A stretch of 23,309 nt of DNA from Zelonia costaricensis. Its lineage: Eukaryota > Euglenozoa > Kinetoplastea > Trypanosomatida > Trypanosomatidae. The stretch lies in the NCBI GenBank assembly GCA_030849075.1, contig JASAOO010003119.1, positions 1-23,309 on the forward strand, read 5' to 3'. The position numbers were made by a program, and so were the translations under genes. Shown one piece after another: positions 8,331 to 20,834 of this stretch (the stretch's first letter is position 1; each line of letters starts with the position of its first letter). The notes under the pieces are model-generated. The model did not search any database and was not told where the DNA came from. It saw nothing but the letters and a program-made list of their open reading frames with translations.

Positions 8331-9835
8331 GGGTTGTTCGTATTCTCGTTTTGTGGTGTTGGCGCCGTCATGCTGCTGCCGCGCCGTCGCTTCCGTGCTG
8401 TTGCTGCTGCTTTTTTTTTGTTGTTGTTCTCCATTCGCTCGGGCGGCGCTCAGACACACGTGCACGTGGTCGCGCTCTTCTCCTATCCCGCAACCCACAC
8501 CCTCAGGTTCCCTTCTCCCAGCCTTGAGCCACGCACGCGCGCGCTGATGCATGTGTGTGTGTGCGCGTGTGTTCGTCGATCTGTGTCGGCGTCCACACAC
8601 ATATCGAGCAGCGGGCGATGTCGAGGAACACACAAAAAAAAAGACCGAGGGAGAAGTCAGCGAGCAGTGCGTGAACGCGAACTCCACAACGGCTGCACCA
8701 CGGCAGTCCGTTCTTCTTTTCTTTTCTCTTGTCTTCTGCTCCCCACAGGGAGGGGAAAAGGGAAAACAAAAACGGAAAAGTAGAAGGAGAAAAACGAAAC
8801 AAGCATTGGGCTCGCACGGGCGTCCCATCACGCGACAGCGATCCCTTGAGCTGTAGCACGTAGAAGGGGTAGGGGGTGGGAGTTGAAAGGGGGAGAGCGG
8901 GTGTGGCAGCGGCCAAGACCTGCCGGTTGCCCACCCCCCCCCTCCCCTCCTCACCCCACCACCACCACCCCCAGCTCATGTCATCGCCGTCTCTTTTTTT
9001 TTTTTGCCTTATTGCGCTGCTCCGTTGCAACACGGGGACAGGGGACAGAGGCTGGGGATGGCCAGGGGAAGGCCGAGGTCAGCGCGGAGAAGGGATCAAC
9101 TCGGTGCACCTCGACCTCCTTCCGCGAGGTGGAGAAGGGGGAGTGAAGGGGGTGGGGGTGCGGGCGAGGGCCGTACTGCGCCTTCCGAGTGTGTGGAGAG
9201 AGGTAGAGGCGCGGACGTTTGCGCTCGTTGTAGCGCCAGGCGCCGCTTTCGTTTTTTTTTCCAGCAGGAGAAGGGGCTGCGCTATTCCGCGTCTCACACT
9301 CGCCTCCGACGCTGTTGTTGTTGGCTTTCGTTTGCGGACACATAATGCACTGCGTGCACCCCGCGCACAGACAGGACCCGGCATCTTTTTTGCTGCTTGG
9401 TGCAGCGCACTTCTTCGCTTCGCACTCTGCGTTTGAGCCTCTCTTCACCCCCGTGGGGGTTCTCGCGCACTCAAGACGCAAACGTGTTTGAGGAGGGGGG
9501 GAAGGAGTCGGACGAGCGAGAGGACGTTCAGCCGTGCACGCAGGCAGAAGGGAGGAGGGGGAGTGCTTTGCGCTTGCGAGAAGGCGAAGACGAACACACG
9601 GGTTTGGACGTAGAACGGTGGAAGGGGGAGCCGGTTGTCGAGTCCGAGCATTAACACACACGTAGACACACGCACAAGGCAAGTTGGAATCCACAACCGA
9701 ATGTCAACGACCAAATTCAGCACCGCATGCACAGACACACAAACGCCGTGGCGAGTAAAAACAAGAAAGCATGAAAAAGGGAAGAAGGATTTGAGAGGGG
9801 GTGACAGCACGCGTAGAGCGACGCAGCCACACAAA

Positions 9836-9860
9836 CACACACACACACACACACACACAC
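9836..9860 (+). repeat. (CA)12 microsatellite
   Basis: An uninterrupted CA tract within the gene desert, flanked by broken CA sequence for about 60 bases. Confidence 0.9.
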
Positions 9861-12800
9861 GCTCGCACGGGCGTGTGAATAGGGACAAGCACACACGTGA
9901 GCGCCAACACGCACAGACAGCCAAACACTTCCCTCTCCAAGGGCAGTGAAAGGCGAGTGAACACTTGCGGGGAGGCGGACATTCCAGAAACAAAGAAAAA
10001 CAAGAGCATCCGCTTAGACGCAATCGTGCCGGCACACAGCTGAACCGTGCTGATGTGCCTAGCGCCACAGGCACAAACATAATTGCCTCACACAAAAGCA
10101 CGCACGCAAGCCAGTCGAAGAGTAATCCAGCGAGGAAGTGGGCGACGCAGCTGGGCCGCGAAGGTGCAGCATTGCAGAATGGCCGGCGGGAAGAAAAAGA
10201 GCCAGAGACACTGGCGATGTTGAATGCGTGTTGCAGAAAGCCGCACACGCGACTGTGAGCAAGTCTTGAACCGAAGTGCACAATCCACGCCTCGGGTGTC
10301 ATATGAGCCCACGTGACGCGACGCACACGCGCGAACACACGCGCACGTGCCCATCAGCCGCCTTCGCACTCCTCGCGCTTTAGCACGAGCCCGTGGGTGC
10401 GGCGGCGTGGCACTCCATCTATTGGTACACGATGTTGTTTCTCCACTTCTCTTCCGACGAAGAGACAACATCAACGAGTGCGTCATGGCCTCACAGCAGA
10501 AGGCCACACAGGGCCCGAGGATGAAGCGAAGCGCGTGGGGTGGGAGGAAGGGAAGAAGGGTCGGGTATGGAGAAGACGTTTGCAAGAATCAACAAAAAAA
10601 GAACGAAGAGAGAGGGGAGTTCGCCGTACAGGGAAGAGAGGTGGGCGAGGAGAACGTGCGTGGGGGTATAGAAGCAGACGGGGGTGAACAAAAAACTCGA
10701 ACAGGCGCCTCTCGAACGAGAAGACGGCAGGAAAAGGAGAGATGACACACACACACACACACAAACAAGCAAAAGCAAAGACGCTGTTTTAGGTGAAGAG
10801 CACGCAAAGCACGCAGACGCGCACACAAAACGACGTGAAGAAAGAAAAAGAGAAATCAGCATACACAAACGCACAGACGCACATACGTGAACGGGTAAGC
10901 TATATGAGAGAAGGAAACGCACAGGAGCTTGGAATACACACCAAAAACTCCAGGATGGGAGTAGAAGGTGAGCGAGATAACCACGACGGAGAAAGATAAA
11001 CGAGGCGTCGTGGGAAAGGAGGCCCAACAACATCAGCCCAGATCCAACCAGAGCGCGTTCCCACTGCGACGGACACGCAGTCCAAGATGGTGTTCCTTGT
11101 GTGTGTGTGTGTGTGTGTATTTGTCTTTCCCACCTGATCACGCTTGATACGCGCCGTTTCGCACAAACCACGTCGTGTGGGAGGAGGCGGAGGACAGAGA
11201 GGGGAGGCGGGAGACCACAGCCGCTCTGTGTACACACGCACACACACACACAATCACAATCACACCAAACACACGCAGACACAACGGCTTCGCTTCTTTT
11301 GTTTTCTTCGGCAACTGCCCAGCAACGCGAAGGCGGCTAGGCAGCACGCCCGTGACGTGGAGAAGGCAGCAGCACAACAGCACATGAGGCGGTGGACAAG
11401 CATCTCTTGTTGCCTTCCATCCGTTCTTTTTTTTCTTTTGGCGTTGGCGTCGCGCTGTCAATCCAGCGGTGAAGTGAAAGGGAGGCGGGGGTAAGCCGGG
11501 GAAAGAACAACAACAAGAAACCAAAAAAAAAATCGAGGGGTGGAGAGGGGCAGTTCACGGAGGTGGGAAAAGGCACGGTGCGTCGTCGGTAAAGGATGGG
11601 AGGGAGGGATCTTCGAAGCCTGATCACGGCTCTTGCACGGCGACTGGCGAGGATCTGGGGATGCGAGGGAGGGGGGGGGGCAGGAAGAGGGGGTGTTCAC
11701 GCGAAAACATCTTACACGGTAGTAGCAGGCGAGAGAACACAAAAGGGAGTGGGGGGACAGTGAAGCGGGAGGACACGAGGAAAGAGGCGAGTGTTTGGTG
11801 TTCAGTGAATCACCGCGACACTTGACTGGAAGCAGACCAAGAAACCGAGGAACAAGAAAGACTCTGGTGACGCGCTCGCATATACTGGACATCGCAGGCA
11901 AACTAATCACGCCCAGGGACTGAAACGGCGGAGCGAACGTTCATATTGGAAAGCGAGGAGGAATTGAAATCGAGAAGCAGCACAAAGAAAAAATGGGGGA
12001 CGACCACGAAGCACTTGAAGTCGGCACAACACTAGGATGTGGACTGAGACAAGATGGAGGGGGCGCAAAACGATGAACACACCACTTGGAGACAGCGCGC
12101 GGACACGCAAAACACACACACACACACAAACAAAAAGAAGCAAACGCACACGCACCCCAAGACACATGAGCAATCACACGAAGAGACGCACGTGAAGACA
12201 ACACCAACGAGTTTTAGATGGACAAGCACACACAAGGGAGGGGACAGTGAAACAACGAAAAAAGGAGTACCCGGGCACTGACAATGACAACTGGCGCTGG
12301 AGGAATGAGAGCGCCTAATAACGGAGGGGCGGAGATCAGCGATGCACATCCGCAGAAGCTCGCTATTCGTGTAAAATGGAATACGGGTTAGGGAGGGAGA
12401 GGGAGGTTGAATGGTACTTCTCTGTTCGCACTTCACTCCGAGGCTTCACACACCCCAGGGGGGGGGGCGGTGAAACTGCACAGAAAGAGCGTTGACGCTC
12501 GGCGAAGGGGATCGTGAAACAAGACGGCAGTTCGGGTGAGAGAGAGAGAGAAGGAAAGTTCAGGGCAGAAGAAAACACGTCACGACGACACGCTACGCAG
12601 CTGAACACACCTAAAAAAAGCAGCAACAAGCGTGGTGAAAGGACCGCATGAAAAGACGTCTTGACGTCGCACCCCGACCACCACGCGTCGTTTCTCTTTC
12701 CCGTGCGCAAGACACACAAAACAGCAAAGGCAAAAAAAAAAAAAAACGTCTCGGCATGGGGAGGGTTGCAGCTCGACGCACGCGCCCGCGAAGCAGCAGT

Positions 12801-13697
12801 GCACACACACAAACACACACACACATCAACGTGTGCACACACATACATCCGCACAGACGCAGAGGGGTGACTGACGTGGGGAGGGGGGGAGCGGCAAAAA
12901 GAAGAGTGCGGCGGGCTGGCGAACCCCCGTCCACTGTATTTTTCTTTTCTGTCCCGTCATGCTTGTCGCACAAAAAAGGGGGGGAAGCGAGAGAGTCGAG
13001 TGGCCCGCAGGCGACGTTGCCCAACTCAGCCTTTTTTTTGTTGTTGTTCAGGTGGCACCTCGACATCGCCACGCAAAACACAAACGTTTACACGAGAGAG
13101 GGCGCACTCGGGTGACTGTTTCTTCTTCTCTGCGCTCACTACGTTCTTTTCCAAGCTCACACACTCGCACACACACACACACCACGGGGGAATTCAACTA
13201 CCCCACCCCCGCCCCTAACAAACGCAGACACAGACACACACACACACACACGCTTCCCAGCCAACGAAACAAATGTCGCGCTTTGGAGCTTCTCGTTGCA
13301 CTGTTCATACGTGTATATACAACAGTGCCTTTGCATCCCAGACGGCGCGGCTCGGTGTTCGGTGAGACTCGCAATGGCTGACTGCAATCGGCGTGCTGCT
13401 CTGTGCTATTTTTTTTTTTTTTCGAAGAGAAACCCGGACGAGCGCAGGCGGAGGGAGGGAAGTGGGGAAGGGGGGTTGAGGGAGGGGGAAGGTCGAGGAG
13501 GTTCGAGGAGGCTGGGTGAGAAGAAGCGATGCAGCGTCAACAGGGCGAAAATGCGGCGTGATCGCTTGTGGAAAGGAAAGGGGAGACCGGCTAGGAAGGT
13601 TGCGGTGGAACAGGATAAGGGTAAGACGGCGTGTTGTGAATGAATGCGGGTGTGTCTGTGTGTACGTGAGAGACAAATAAAAGAGCCCTCCGATGCA

Positions 13698-13718
13698 GGG
13701 AGGGGAGGGGAGGGAGGG
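13698..13718 (+). other. G-quadruplex-prone tract with single-base loops
   Basis: Five runs of three or four G (13698-13700, 13702-13705, 13707-13710, 13712-13714, 13716-13718) are each separated by one A. This is a good parallel quadruplex candidate on the plus strand, inside the gene desert. Confidence 0.65.
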
Positions 13719-15469
13719 TGCAGATCGGCGGGGCAGGAGGAAAAAAGGGAAAAAGAACGAGAGAAGCGTGAGAACACTCAGCTCCAAATAGTTTCGTTTC
13801 AGAAAAAGAGGGGAAGGACAAGTGTGGCCCGACACACACGCACGGTTGAGTGAAGACACGGACGAACACCATTTTGCTTTGCGGTATTCAGCGTCCCGCA
13901 CACCTGACACACACAACACACATCACTCTCACACACACATACAAACACGCGCGCCTACTCAAATCTGTATTCCAGCACACTCACACCCGGATACGCCTAC
14001 GCACGCACCGGAATACAAACACACAGATGCAAGCACACACACACACGTACCTTCACATGCACACTCGCGCAGCCATGCCCACGCGTTCGCGCTTCAGCTA
14101 GCACAAATGCGATTGCGTGGGCAGGAAGAGAAAGGGGGAGAAAACGGTGAGCAATGGGGGCGAAGGAACGTAAGCTGCAGATAAGCTCTGGTGGCGTGTG
14201 ACGCGTTCGGTAACGCGCCATCGACACACGCACCTTATCCAGGGAAGGAGAGCGGTGGATAGAAAGATGTGTGGCGAGAATGGAAGCAGTGTGAGGGCTC
14301 GAGGCGGTGGTCCATCCGACGCGCCCGCTCCTCACCCTATCACAGAGAGTGCCTTTTCCGGTTTTCTTTTTTTTTCTGTTTGTGTGTTTTTCAACCCTTT
14401 GCTGGGAAGCACAAAGAAGAAGAGCACGACGAGAAGAGGGAAGGGAGAGCATGGCGAATGCTCAAGACGCAAAACAGGCAGAGAAGAGGCCCTAAAAGAA
14501 AAGAAGGAGACGAGAGCAAGGCCCAATACTACGAGTTATCGCTGTGCGAGGAGAGGGGTGGGGGCCAGAAGGCCACCAGACGCACGAGACGTGAAAGGCG
14601 AGGGGAGAGACAAGAGAAGACGGGTGACGTGCACGCTCACAACATGCGAGGTGCAGCGCCGGTGGCCCGTGTGTGTTCACAGCCACGCAGTCGATGCGGT
14701 GCTGACACTAAAAGCGACCCCTTTTTCTCATCTGCCCATTTGTCGTGGCACGCCTCCTTAGCGGTCGCGTTTCTTCTCTTTTCTTTTTACCCATTCCGGG
14801 AAAAACACAGCGAAAACAGAAGTACGCGATGGAGAGGCACACGCAGAAGTCGTTGAAGGGGGCCGCCCACACACACGCACACACGTACAAATACAACAAA
14901 GACAAGCTCAACAGACAGAGCGAAAAGGGGAAACAAGGAGACACACTCAATATATGAAAAGGGGGAGCGGGTGAAGACAGCCAACGCGTGGGGGGAGAAA
15001 AAGAAGAACAGAAGAAGCATGACTGTCCAGGTTGTGGAAGAAGAGACAAGAGGGGCGCTGCGCCATCCAATGGCCGCAAAAAGACAAACGCCGAGTACGC
15101 AGACGCACTCGTGTGTCCCACTCCAGCCCCATTTTTTCCCCTCCCCTCCAGTGTCTGCCGCGACTATCGCCGCAATGTCGCTCACCTCGTGCCTTTCCAG
15201 CTCACCGCTTTTGTTTGTATGTTCGTTTGCTCGTGTCGCAGCTTCGAAGGAGCGTGGAAACACCAAGCGGCGGCGGCGGTGGGGGCGGTGGGGTGGGGAG
15301 GTGCAGCGGACGCGGCGGAGGGATGGGCGGTGGAGGGGTGGACGGTGGAGAAGGGACATCGATTGAGTGAGAAGCTGCTGGGAGACTCTGCAGCCACAGC
15401 AGCGTACGCGGTGTGGGCACGGCGGTGCCAGAAACAGGGACAGCACACACATGCACGCACACACGATAA

Positions 15470-15511
15470 AACCGGCTTCTTTTTTTTTTTTTTTGGAGGG
15501 GAAGCCCGGTT
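15470..15511 (+). other. Inverted repeat flanking a T15 loop
   Basis: Arms AACCGGCTTC (15470-15479) and GAAGCCCGGTT (15501-15511) pair with a single bulged base. The loop holds T15 (15480-15494) followed by GGAGGG. A second short stem follows at once: GCGTGAC (15529-15535) with GTCACGC (15544-15550). Whether it has a function is unknown. Confidence 0.5.
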
Positions 15512-16236
15512 AAGACGCGCGCACGCCGGCGTGACCTCGGCGTGTCACGCGCTAAGAAACAGAAGAGAACAGTTCCGCAGAGTGCAGAGCAGGAAAACAG
15601 TTGAAAAGAAAAGATGTGGAAAAAAGAGGACAAACACACACACGCGCGCGCGTAAACAGACGAGGGAGTTGCGGTGGAGTGGGGGAAGACGGTAGGTGTT
15701 GAGCGGCTTCACAATCAGACCGATGTAGAGGAAGCACCCATACACGCGCACGCACACACACACACACACACACCAGATAGCGAATTAGGAGGAGAGCTGA
15801 AAAAAGCGGTGGGACAGACATCAAGTGAGTGACCGATCCGGTTTCAGAGATAGAGTGAGATATAAGGAAGATGTGAACCGCCCCTGACATCTTGAAGGTT
15901 TATTTCTTTTGAGTACGTTGCTCGTCTGCCCATGCATCAGCCGAATAAAAACAGCGAAAAGAAAGGAAGGAAGGAGAGCAGTTTTCAATCCGCGCCCGGC
16001 CCTACACCACCCCCACCCCTGGGCAACGGTATAGAGGGAGGGGGTCGGTTTGCAATAGGTCCCCGCGACTGCATTTTCATCCTTCTGTGTGTGTGCGTGT
16101 GAGAGAGAGAGTCCGTGTATCCGGTATTATAGACAGGAAGGCGCACACTGGGCCTGCGCGACAGCGGGTGTCGTCCCGGAACCGCACGCAGCAGGAGATT
16201 CAGGAGAGTGCAACAGCGGCATCAGGGCTATAGAAA

Positions 16237-16237
16237 N
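16237..16237. other. Ambiguous base (N)
   Basis: The only undetermined base in the window. It lies a few bases before a G-rich stretch (16242-16280, including G11), the type of sequence that is hard to read, so it is probably a sequencing or assembly uncertainty. Confidence 0.9.
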
Positions 16238-16904
16238 AACGCGGGGGGAGAAGAGGGGAAGGGAAGGGGGGGGGGGCGGGCGCGTAGGCGCGAAGGGAAG
16301 ACGAGTGGGATGAACAAAAGAACACAAGCAAACAAAAAAGCGGCGAGATGTAGACGAGGGGTTGAGCGCGACGGAACAGTAGAAGAGAAAAGAGAAGGAA
16401 GCCCCACAAAGGGGGTAAAGCAAATCGAAGGAAAGAAAGGGAAAAGAAACGGTTTTGTACATGTCAGAGACTCACGACACGCGAGAGCGCCGTAGTAATA
16501 TGAAGAAGTCGCTGGGGAGCGCGGCAACGCAGCTTCGTGAAAGGAAAAAAAACGGAAGCTAGAAAGCAAAGAAGAGGCTACGGGAAGGCGGGAGGGAGAA
16601 GGGTGGGTAAGGTGGGCGGAGAGGCGGAGAGCGTGGCGGCGGGGCGGGGCGCGGCGATGTTAGAGGATGGAAGGGAGCACATCGCAAACAACGTGAAGTC
16701 AAAAAAAAAATAAGGAGAGAAGCCGCGCATGGACCCACAGCACGACGAGCGGCGGGAAAAAGGGGGGGAGGAGGAGCGGGGAAGAGAAGGGAGAGGAAAG
16801 CGGGGGAGGGGGGCGGACGCCGCGACTCCGTAGATGTGCAGAAGGGGGTGAGAAGGGAGGGAGAGAGAGAGACAGTGGGGAGGAAGCAGCCGTGAGAGAC
16901 TCTC

Positions 16905-17235
16905 TGGCGAGTGTCGGTGCTCTCCACTCCCCTGTCCCTTTCATCAGCTTCTCTGCCGTTCTTGTTGTTTTGTGTGCACCCACATTACTCTGCTCGCGCA
17001 CTGCAATTGTTGTAAAGTCTCCTCGATTTCCCCCTTTCCCACTCTGGTCGCTCTGGTCTGCGTCGCTTGACGCCCCCTCTTGTGTTGTTCGCTTTCACTT
17101 GATCATGCGCCGTCTCCCCTCTTTGCCGTCGCAGCCCATCCGCTTTGTTATTCTGTTTTTCTGTTCCGTCTATTTCCCATTTTTTTCCCGCTTCTCCCCC
17201 CTTTCCGATCCCTCGCCGTGCTTCTGTGTTATCAA
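16905..17235 (+). other. Pyrimidine-rich block on the plus strand
   Basis: About 330 bases of C/T-rich plus-strand sequence sit abruptly between purine-rich flanks (16240-16900 and 17240-17480). Similar polarity switches occur around 18060-18440, 20120-20450 and 21260-21730. A plus-strand transcript could use these as splice acceptors, but no gene follows any of them. Confidence 0.5.
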
Positions 17236-18689
17236 GAGAGATCCTGGGAGCGGCATCAAGGCAGGCGAAGATAATGTGAAAGAGGGACAGGAGACAGGTA
17301 GATGGGGAGAGGAAAACGGGAGGACGGGAGGGAAGGCCAGGGAGTTCATAAAAAAGAGAAAAAAAGACAGCATGGAGGAGAAAACGAAAGCGTGCCACGG
17401 CGCCGATGTGCTGAGCAGGCAAAAACAAGAAAAAGCAGATGCGCTTCAGGTCTCGCTCGGCGCAAAAGGGAAGGCGGGGTTGGGACAGTCACCCTCCTTT
17501 TAGTGTGTGTGTGTGTTTTCGCTTCTTCGCTCTTGGGGAAAGCGCAAACAGAAGGCAGGCGAACCTGCTCACAGACACACACACACACACACAGATCAAC
17601 AACAACACCTCACGGGCTCTCAAAAAAAAAAAAAAGAAGAAGGTGCGGACAGAGGAGCAGCCTTCTCCCGGCTTCTTTTGGGTTTTTTTTTTTTGGCGTG
17701 CCCGTGAACAGGTGTGTCTGTGTGCGCGAGTGTGTCGTCACGTGTGCTTGTTCAGTCACCCTTGATAATGGAAAGCAGAGCATTTACAGAGGTCACAGTA
17801 AAGCAAAGCGGAAAAGACGATCGTGACCAGATGAAAGAAAAACAAAAAAAAAAGCTAGTGTGTTTTCTTTACATCAGCAAGCGAGAAAACAGCTGGAAAA
17901 GGGGGGACAAACGCCGGCATCAGCGGGGCGTGGACGAGAGCCAGAGCAAGGACAACAAAGGAAGGCAGCCATGGAGAGCACGAAGAAGAAGCAACAAGAG
18001 AAAAAAGGGAGGACACGGAGTAAATAGTAGCCAGCAGCGTCACCGCGCGATTAAGGCTCGCTCACCCTTTTCTGCAATCAGTCCTCATGTGCGTGTCTTT
18101 TGTTTTTCGCTCCTCTGGCTCTAGCCCCGGTCGATAGCGACGAGCTGCAAAGAAAACGAGCGTGTGTTGGCGTTGGTCCGTTTTCTTTTTTGTTCGTTCT
18201 TTCGTTTGCCTTTCTCTGCCCCTCCCCCCCCCTTCCTTCACATTCTTGTCTTGTGCACGATCGAGGGGGGGGGGCGGAGGAACGAGACGAGCCGCAACCG
18301 AAACACACGCTCGCCTCTACACCTCAATACAACGTTGTGGCTCTTTCTTCTCTCGTGCGTGTCTTCGTTTTTCTCGACGCTGACTTTTTTTTTTTTCATG
18401 TCTCTCTGCATCGTATCCTCTTAATGCCCACTCACTCGAAATCGAACGCAGACCGGGGCGTTTTGGGATGAAGTGGAGAAGGGCGGGTGAGGAAGATGAA
18501 AGAGATGAATAGAGAAGAGCGACAAGGGTAAAGGAAAAGAGATTTGGAGCGGCGCCTCACAAGAGAAGCTCACTTCAGCGCCCACGCACACACACACAAC
18601 TCACAGGGCCGCGCCGTCGACGCACGTAAGCGGACGCACGCGAGTGTGAAAGTGGGGGGGCGGGACAGAGAACGGAAAAAAAAAAAGGC

Positions 18690-19560
18690 GTAGCGCGATG
18701 CAGACGCGTTCGGCTACGGAGACGCAAAACAAAAAAAAGGAAGTGAAGCGACAGCGCAGGAGAAAGCAACACAGCACATCAAAGACGCAAAGGGCGATGG
18801 TGAAAGACACACAAACACACACAAACACGCCCAATCAAACACGCAAGGCAGCAAAGCAACAAAAAAAACGGAATAAGAAAAAAAAAAGGCTTACGAGTTC
18901 ACAAAAGAAAGTCAACGTGAAAAAAGGGGAAAAATGGGGGCAAAAAAAAGAGAAGCAAGAAACGGGAGAGAATCCAAAAGCTGCAAAGAAAAAGGGAAAA
19001 AACAGAAGCAGGCACAGTGCACAAGAAGAAGAAGATGCGGTGTGCGAGGGCACACTACATCGCCGGAGCATCCACTAGAGTAGAGGACTCCGAACAAGAT
19101 AAGTCAACGCCACAGAAATCGAAAACAGTGCTTGAAGTGGGAGGGAGGGGGAGGGGCAGGTCAACGAAGAAGACCAGGCGCGGGTTGCACGCAGGAGAAC
19201 AGGAGGGGGGCGGGCTGAGACAGGACGCCTGTGCGGAATCCACGGCTGTCAAGCCACAAAGAATTGAAGAGCGAGTGTGCCAGCGTAGCTTGGGGAGGCA
19301 GGGGACAGCGAAGTGGGCCAAGAGAAACATCCGCCATTAAGAGAGCAACGGTGAAAAGAACAGGCAAAAGGGCAACAAGGGAAAAAAAAAAAGAGGATCT
19401 CTCGAAAAAAGGGAAAAAACACAACAGCGAATCCAAACTTAAACGAGAAAAGGAAGAAAAAACAAAAAGAGAATCGCAAGGTGGTACATATGACGTAGAA
19501 GGCAAGGCAAAACAAGGAAAGTGAAACGAGAAGGTGCAGGTGCAAGAAGGACAATATCAA
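18690..19560 (+). other. Long A-rich purine block
   Basis: About 870 bases with a strong excess of A and G on the plus strand and repeated A8-A11 runs. It yields Lys-rich open frames on the plus strand (18698-19078 and 19231-19524) that I regard as composition artefacts. The minus-strand RNA would be very U-rich. Confidence 0.55.
19139..19156 (+). other. G-quadruplex-prone tract
   Basis: Four runs of three to five G (19139-19141, 19143-19145, 19147-19151, 19153-19156) with single A loops, at the end of the A-rich block. Confidence 0.6.
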
Positions 19561-20284
19561 CCCATCACCGAGCCACCAAAGAAAAAAAAAAGGGTGGGAT
19601 GTGAGGGTGGGGAGAGGAGGGCGTTGCTGCGTTCCAAATTCGCGTCTTCACGTTCCTTCCAGCTGACACAAAACGTGCGCACGCGAGGGACATGGAAGGA
19701 AAGATGGCGTCGCGTGCAGGGAAAACAAAGCAGTAAGGGGCCATGCAAAAAAAAGGGCGAAGCTAGTAACCAGAAGAGCTACACTACACTAGGAAGCTTA
19801 CGTAGACGTTGGCGGGCGAGGTAGACACAGACACGGACACACACGCAGGCACACGCACGCACAAGCCCCGAGATCGGGCGAGAGGGGGAGGGGGGCGGAG
19901 ATGAGGGTAGGTGGAGGGAGGCGAGCGAGGGTTTGGACGACAGAGTGCGAGTAGGGCGGAGGCGACCCCACGAAACAACCCCAAGGAAGCAAGCCGTAGG
20001 CGAGCGCAACAGCAGATAGAGGCAGACACGGAGGGGCACACACCACGCCACAGGACAAAGAAGCACAAACCAAAGAAAAAAAAGAGTACGCGTGCGGAGG
20101 GAGGGAGTCAGGACGCAAGGCCTCGCTGTCGTCCCGCGTCTTGTGTTCTTCCTGTTTTCTGCGCCCATGCCTCACATGTCTCCCGCCTCTTGGTTGTTCT
20201 GACGTGTAGCAGCGAGAGGGGGGAGGAGGCTGGTGACGCCTTCTTCTCCTTTTGCGTCGCTTCATGTCCAGTGTGTCGTGTGTG

Positions 20285-20308
20285 CTGCTGCTGCTGCTGC
20301 TGCTGCTG
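20285..20308 (+). repeat. (CTG)8 trinucleotide repeat
   Basis: Eight perfect CTG units followed by CAG, inside a pyrimidine-rich plus-strand block of the gene desert. The minus-strand transcript would carry CAG repeats. Confidence 0.9.
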
Positions 20309-20457
20309 CAGTCATCGCCGGCTTCCTGTTTCCTTCTCTTCGGCTTGCTGTCTGCTCAGGCGGCGCTCTCCGCCGCTCACTACAGCGTCCGTCCTCGCTT
20401 CCCCTACACCCCTCCCTCCCCCCTCCCCACAAGACAAACAAAAAGTGTGACCTAGGA

Positions 20458-20477
20458 GGGAGAGGGAGGGGAAGGGG
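20458..20477 (+). other. G-quadruplex-prone tract
   Basis: G-runs at 20458-20460, 20464-20466, 20468-20471 and 20474-20477 with loops of one to three bases. A second G-rich cluster lies at 20561-20575. Confidence 0.5.
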
Positions 20478-20791
20478 TCTATGGCGCCCGATCGTTGAAG
20501 TCATGTTCGCTGTTCATGTGAAAGGAAGGGGTACGAGATGGAAAGGTTGAGCGAGACAGTGGGGGGAGGGAGGGGTGGTGGGAGCGGCGTTTGGGGCCCT
20601 TCCCCCGTATTTGTTTGCGCACCTCTGGACACTCTTTCCCGCATAGAAAAGACGGAGAGGAAAAAAAAACAGAAACGAGAAAGCAGTGTGCCAGTTCAAA
20701 AAAGAAAAGAAAAAGGAGAAAAGAAACCCGCATCGGCGCATGCGGCTGCGTGCATCACTGTAGCTCTCAGCGCAAGGTCAGAGCACGCACA

Positions 20792-20792
<1 letters not shown>

Positions 20793-20830
<38 letters not shown>
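20793..20830 (+). repeat. (AC)19 microsatellite, the longest in the window
   Basis: Nineteen uninterrupted AC units in the gene desert; the minus-strand transcript would carry GU repeats. Length polymorphism is likely. Confidence 0.92.

Positions 20831-20834
<4 letters not shown>

Noticed and set aside
9445..10338. 297-codon minus-strand open frame in the desert
   Set aside because: It is Cys/Val/Phe-rich and includes a stretch of alternating Val-Cys from the CA repeat; no recognisable domain and no protein-like pattern.
10491..11282. 263-codon minus-strand open frame
   Set aside because: Val-Cys repeats and Ser/Leu/Phe-rich translation of pyrimidine runs; no domain.
18698..19078. 126-codon Lys-rich plus-strand frame resembling a basic nuclear protein
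   Set aside because: The Lys/Arg/Gln content follows directly from the A-rich purine block; no motif beyond composition.
3281..20830. Repeated CA tracts as a possible CRISPR-like or satellite array
   Set aside because: They are unrelated simple dinucleotide tracts of varying length with no regular spacer, typical of trypanosomatid spacers.
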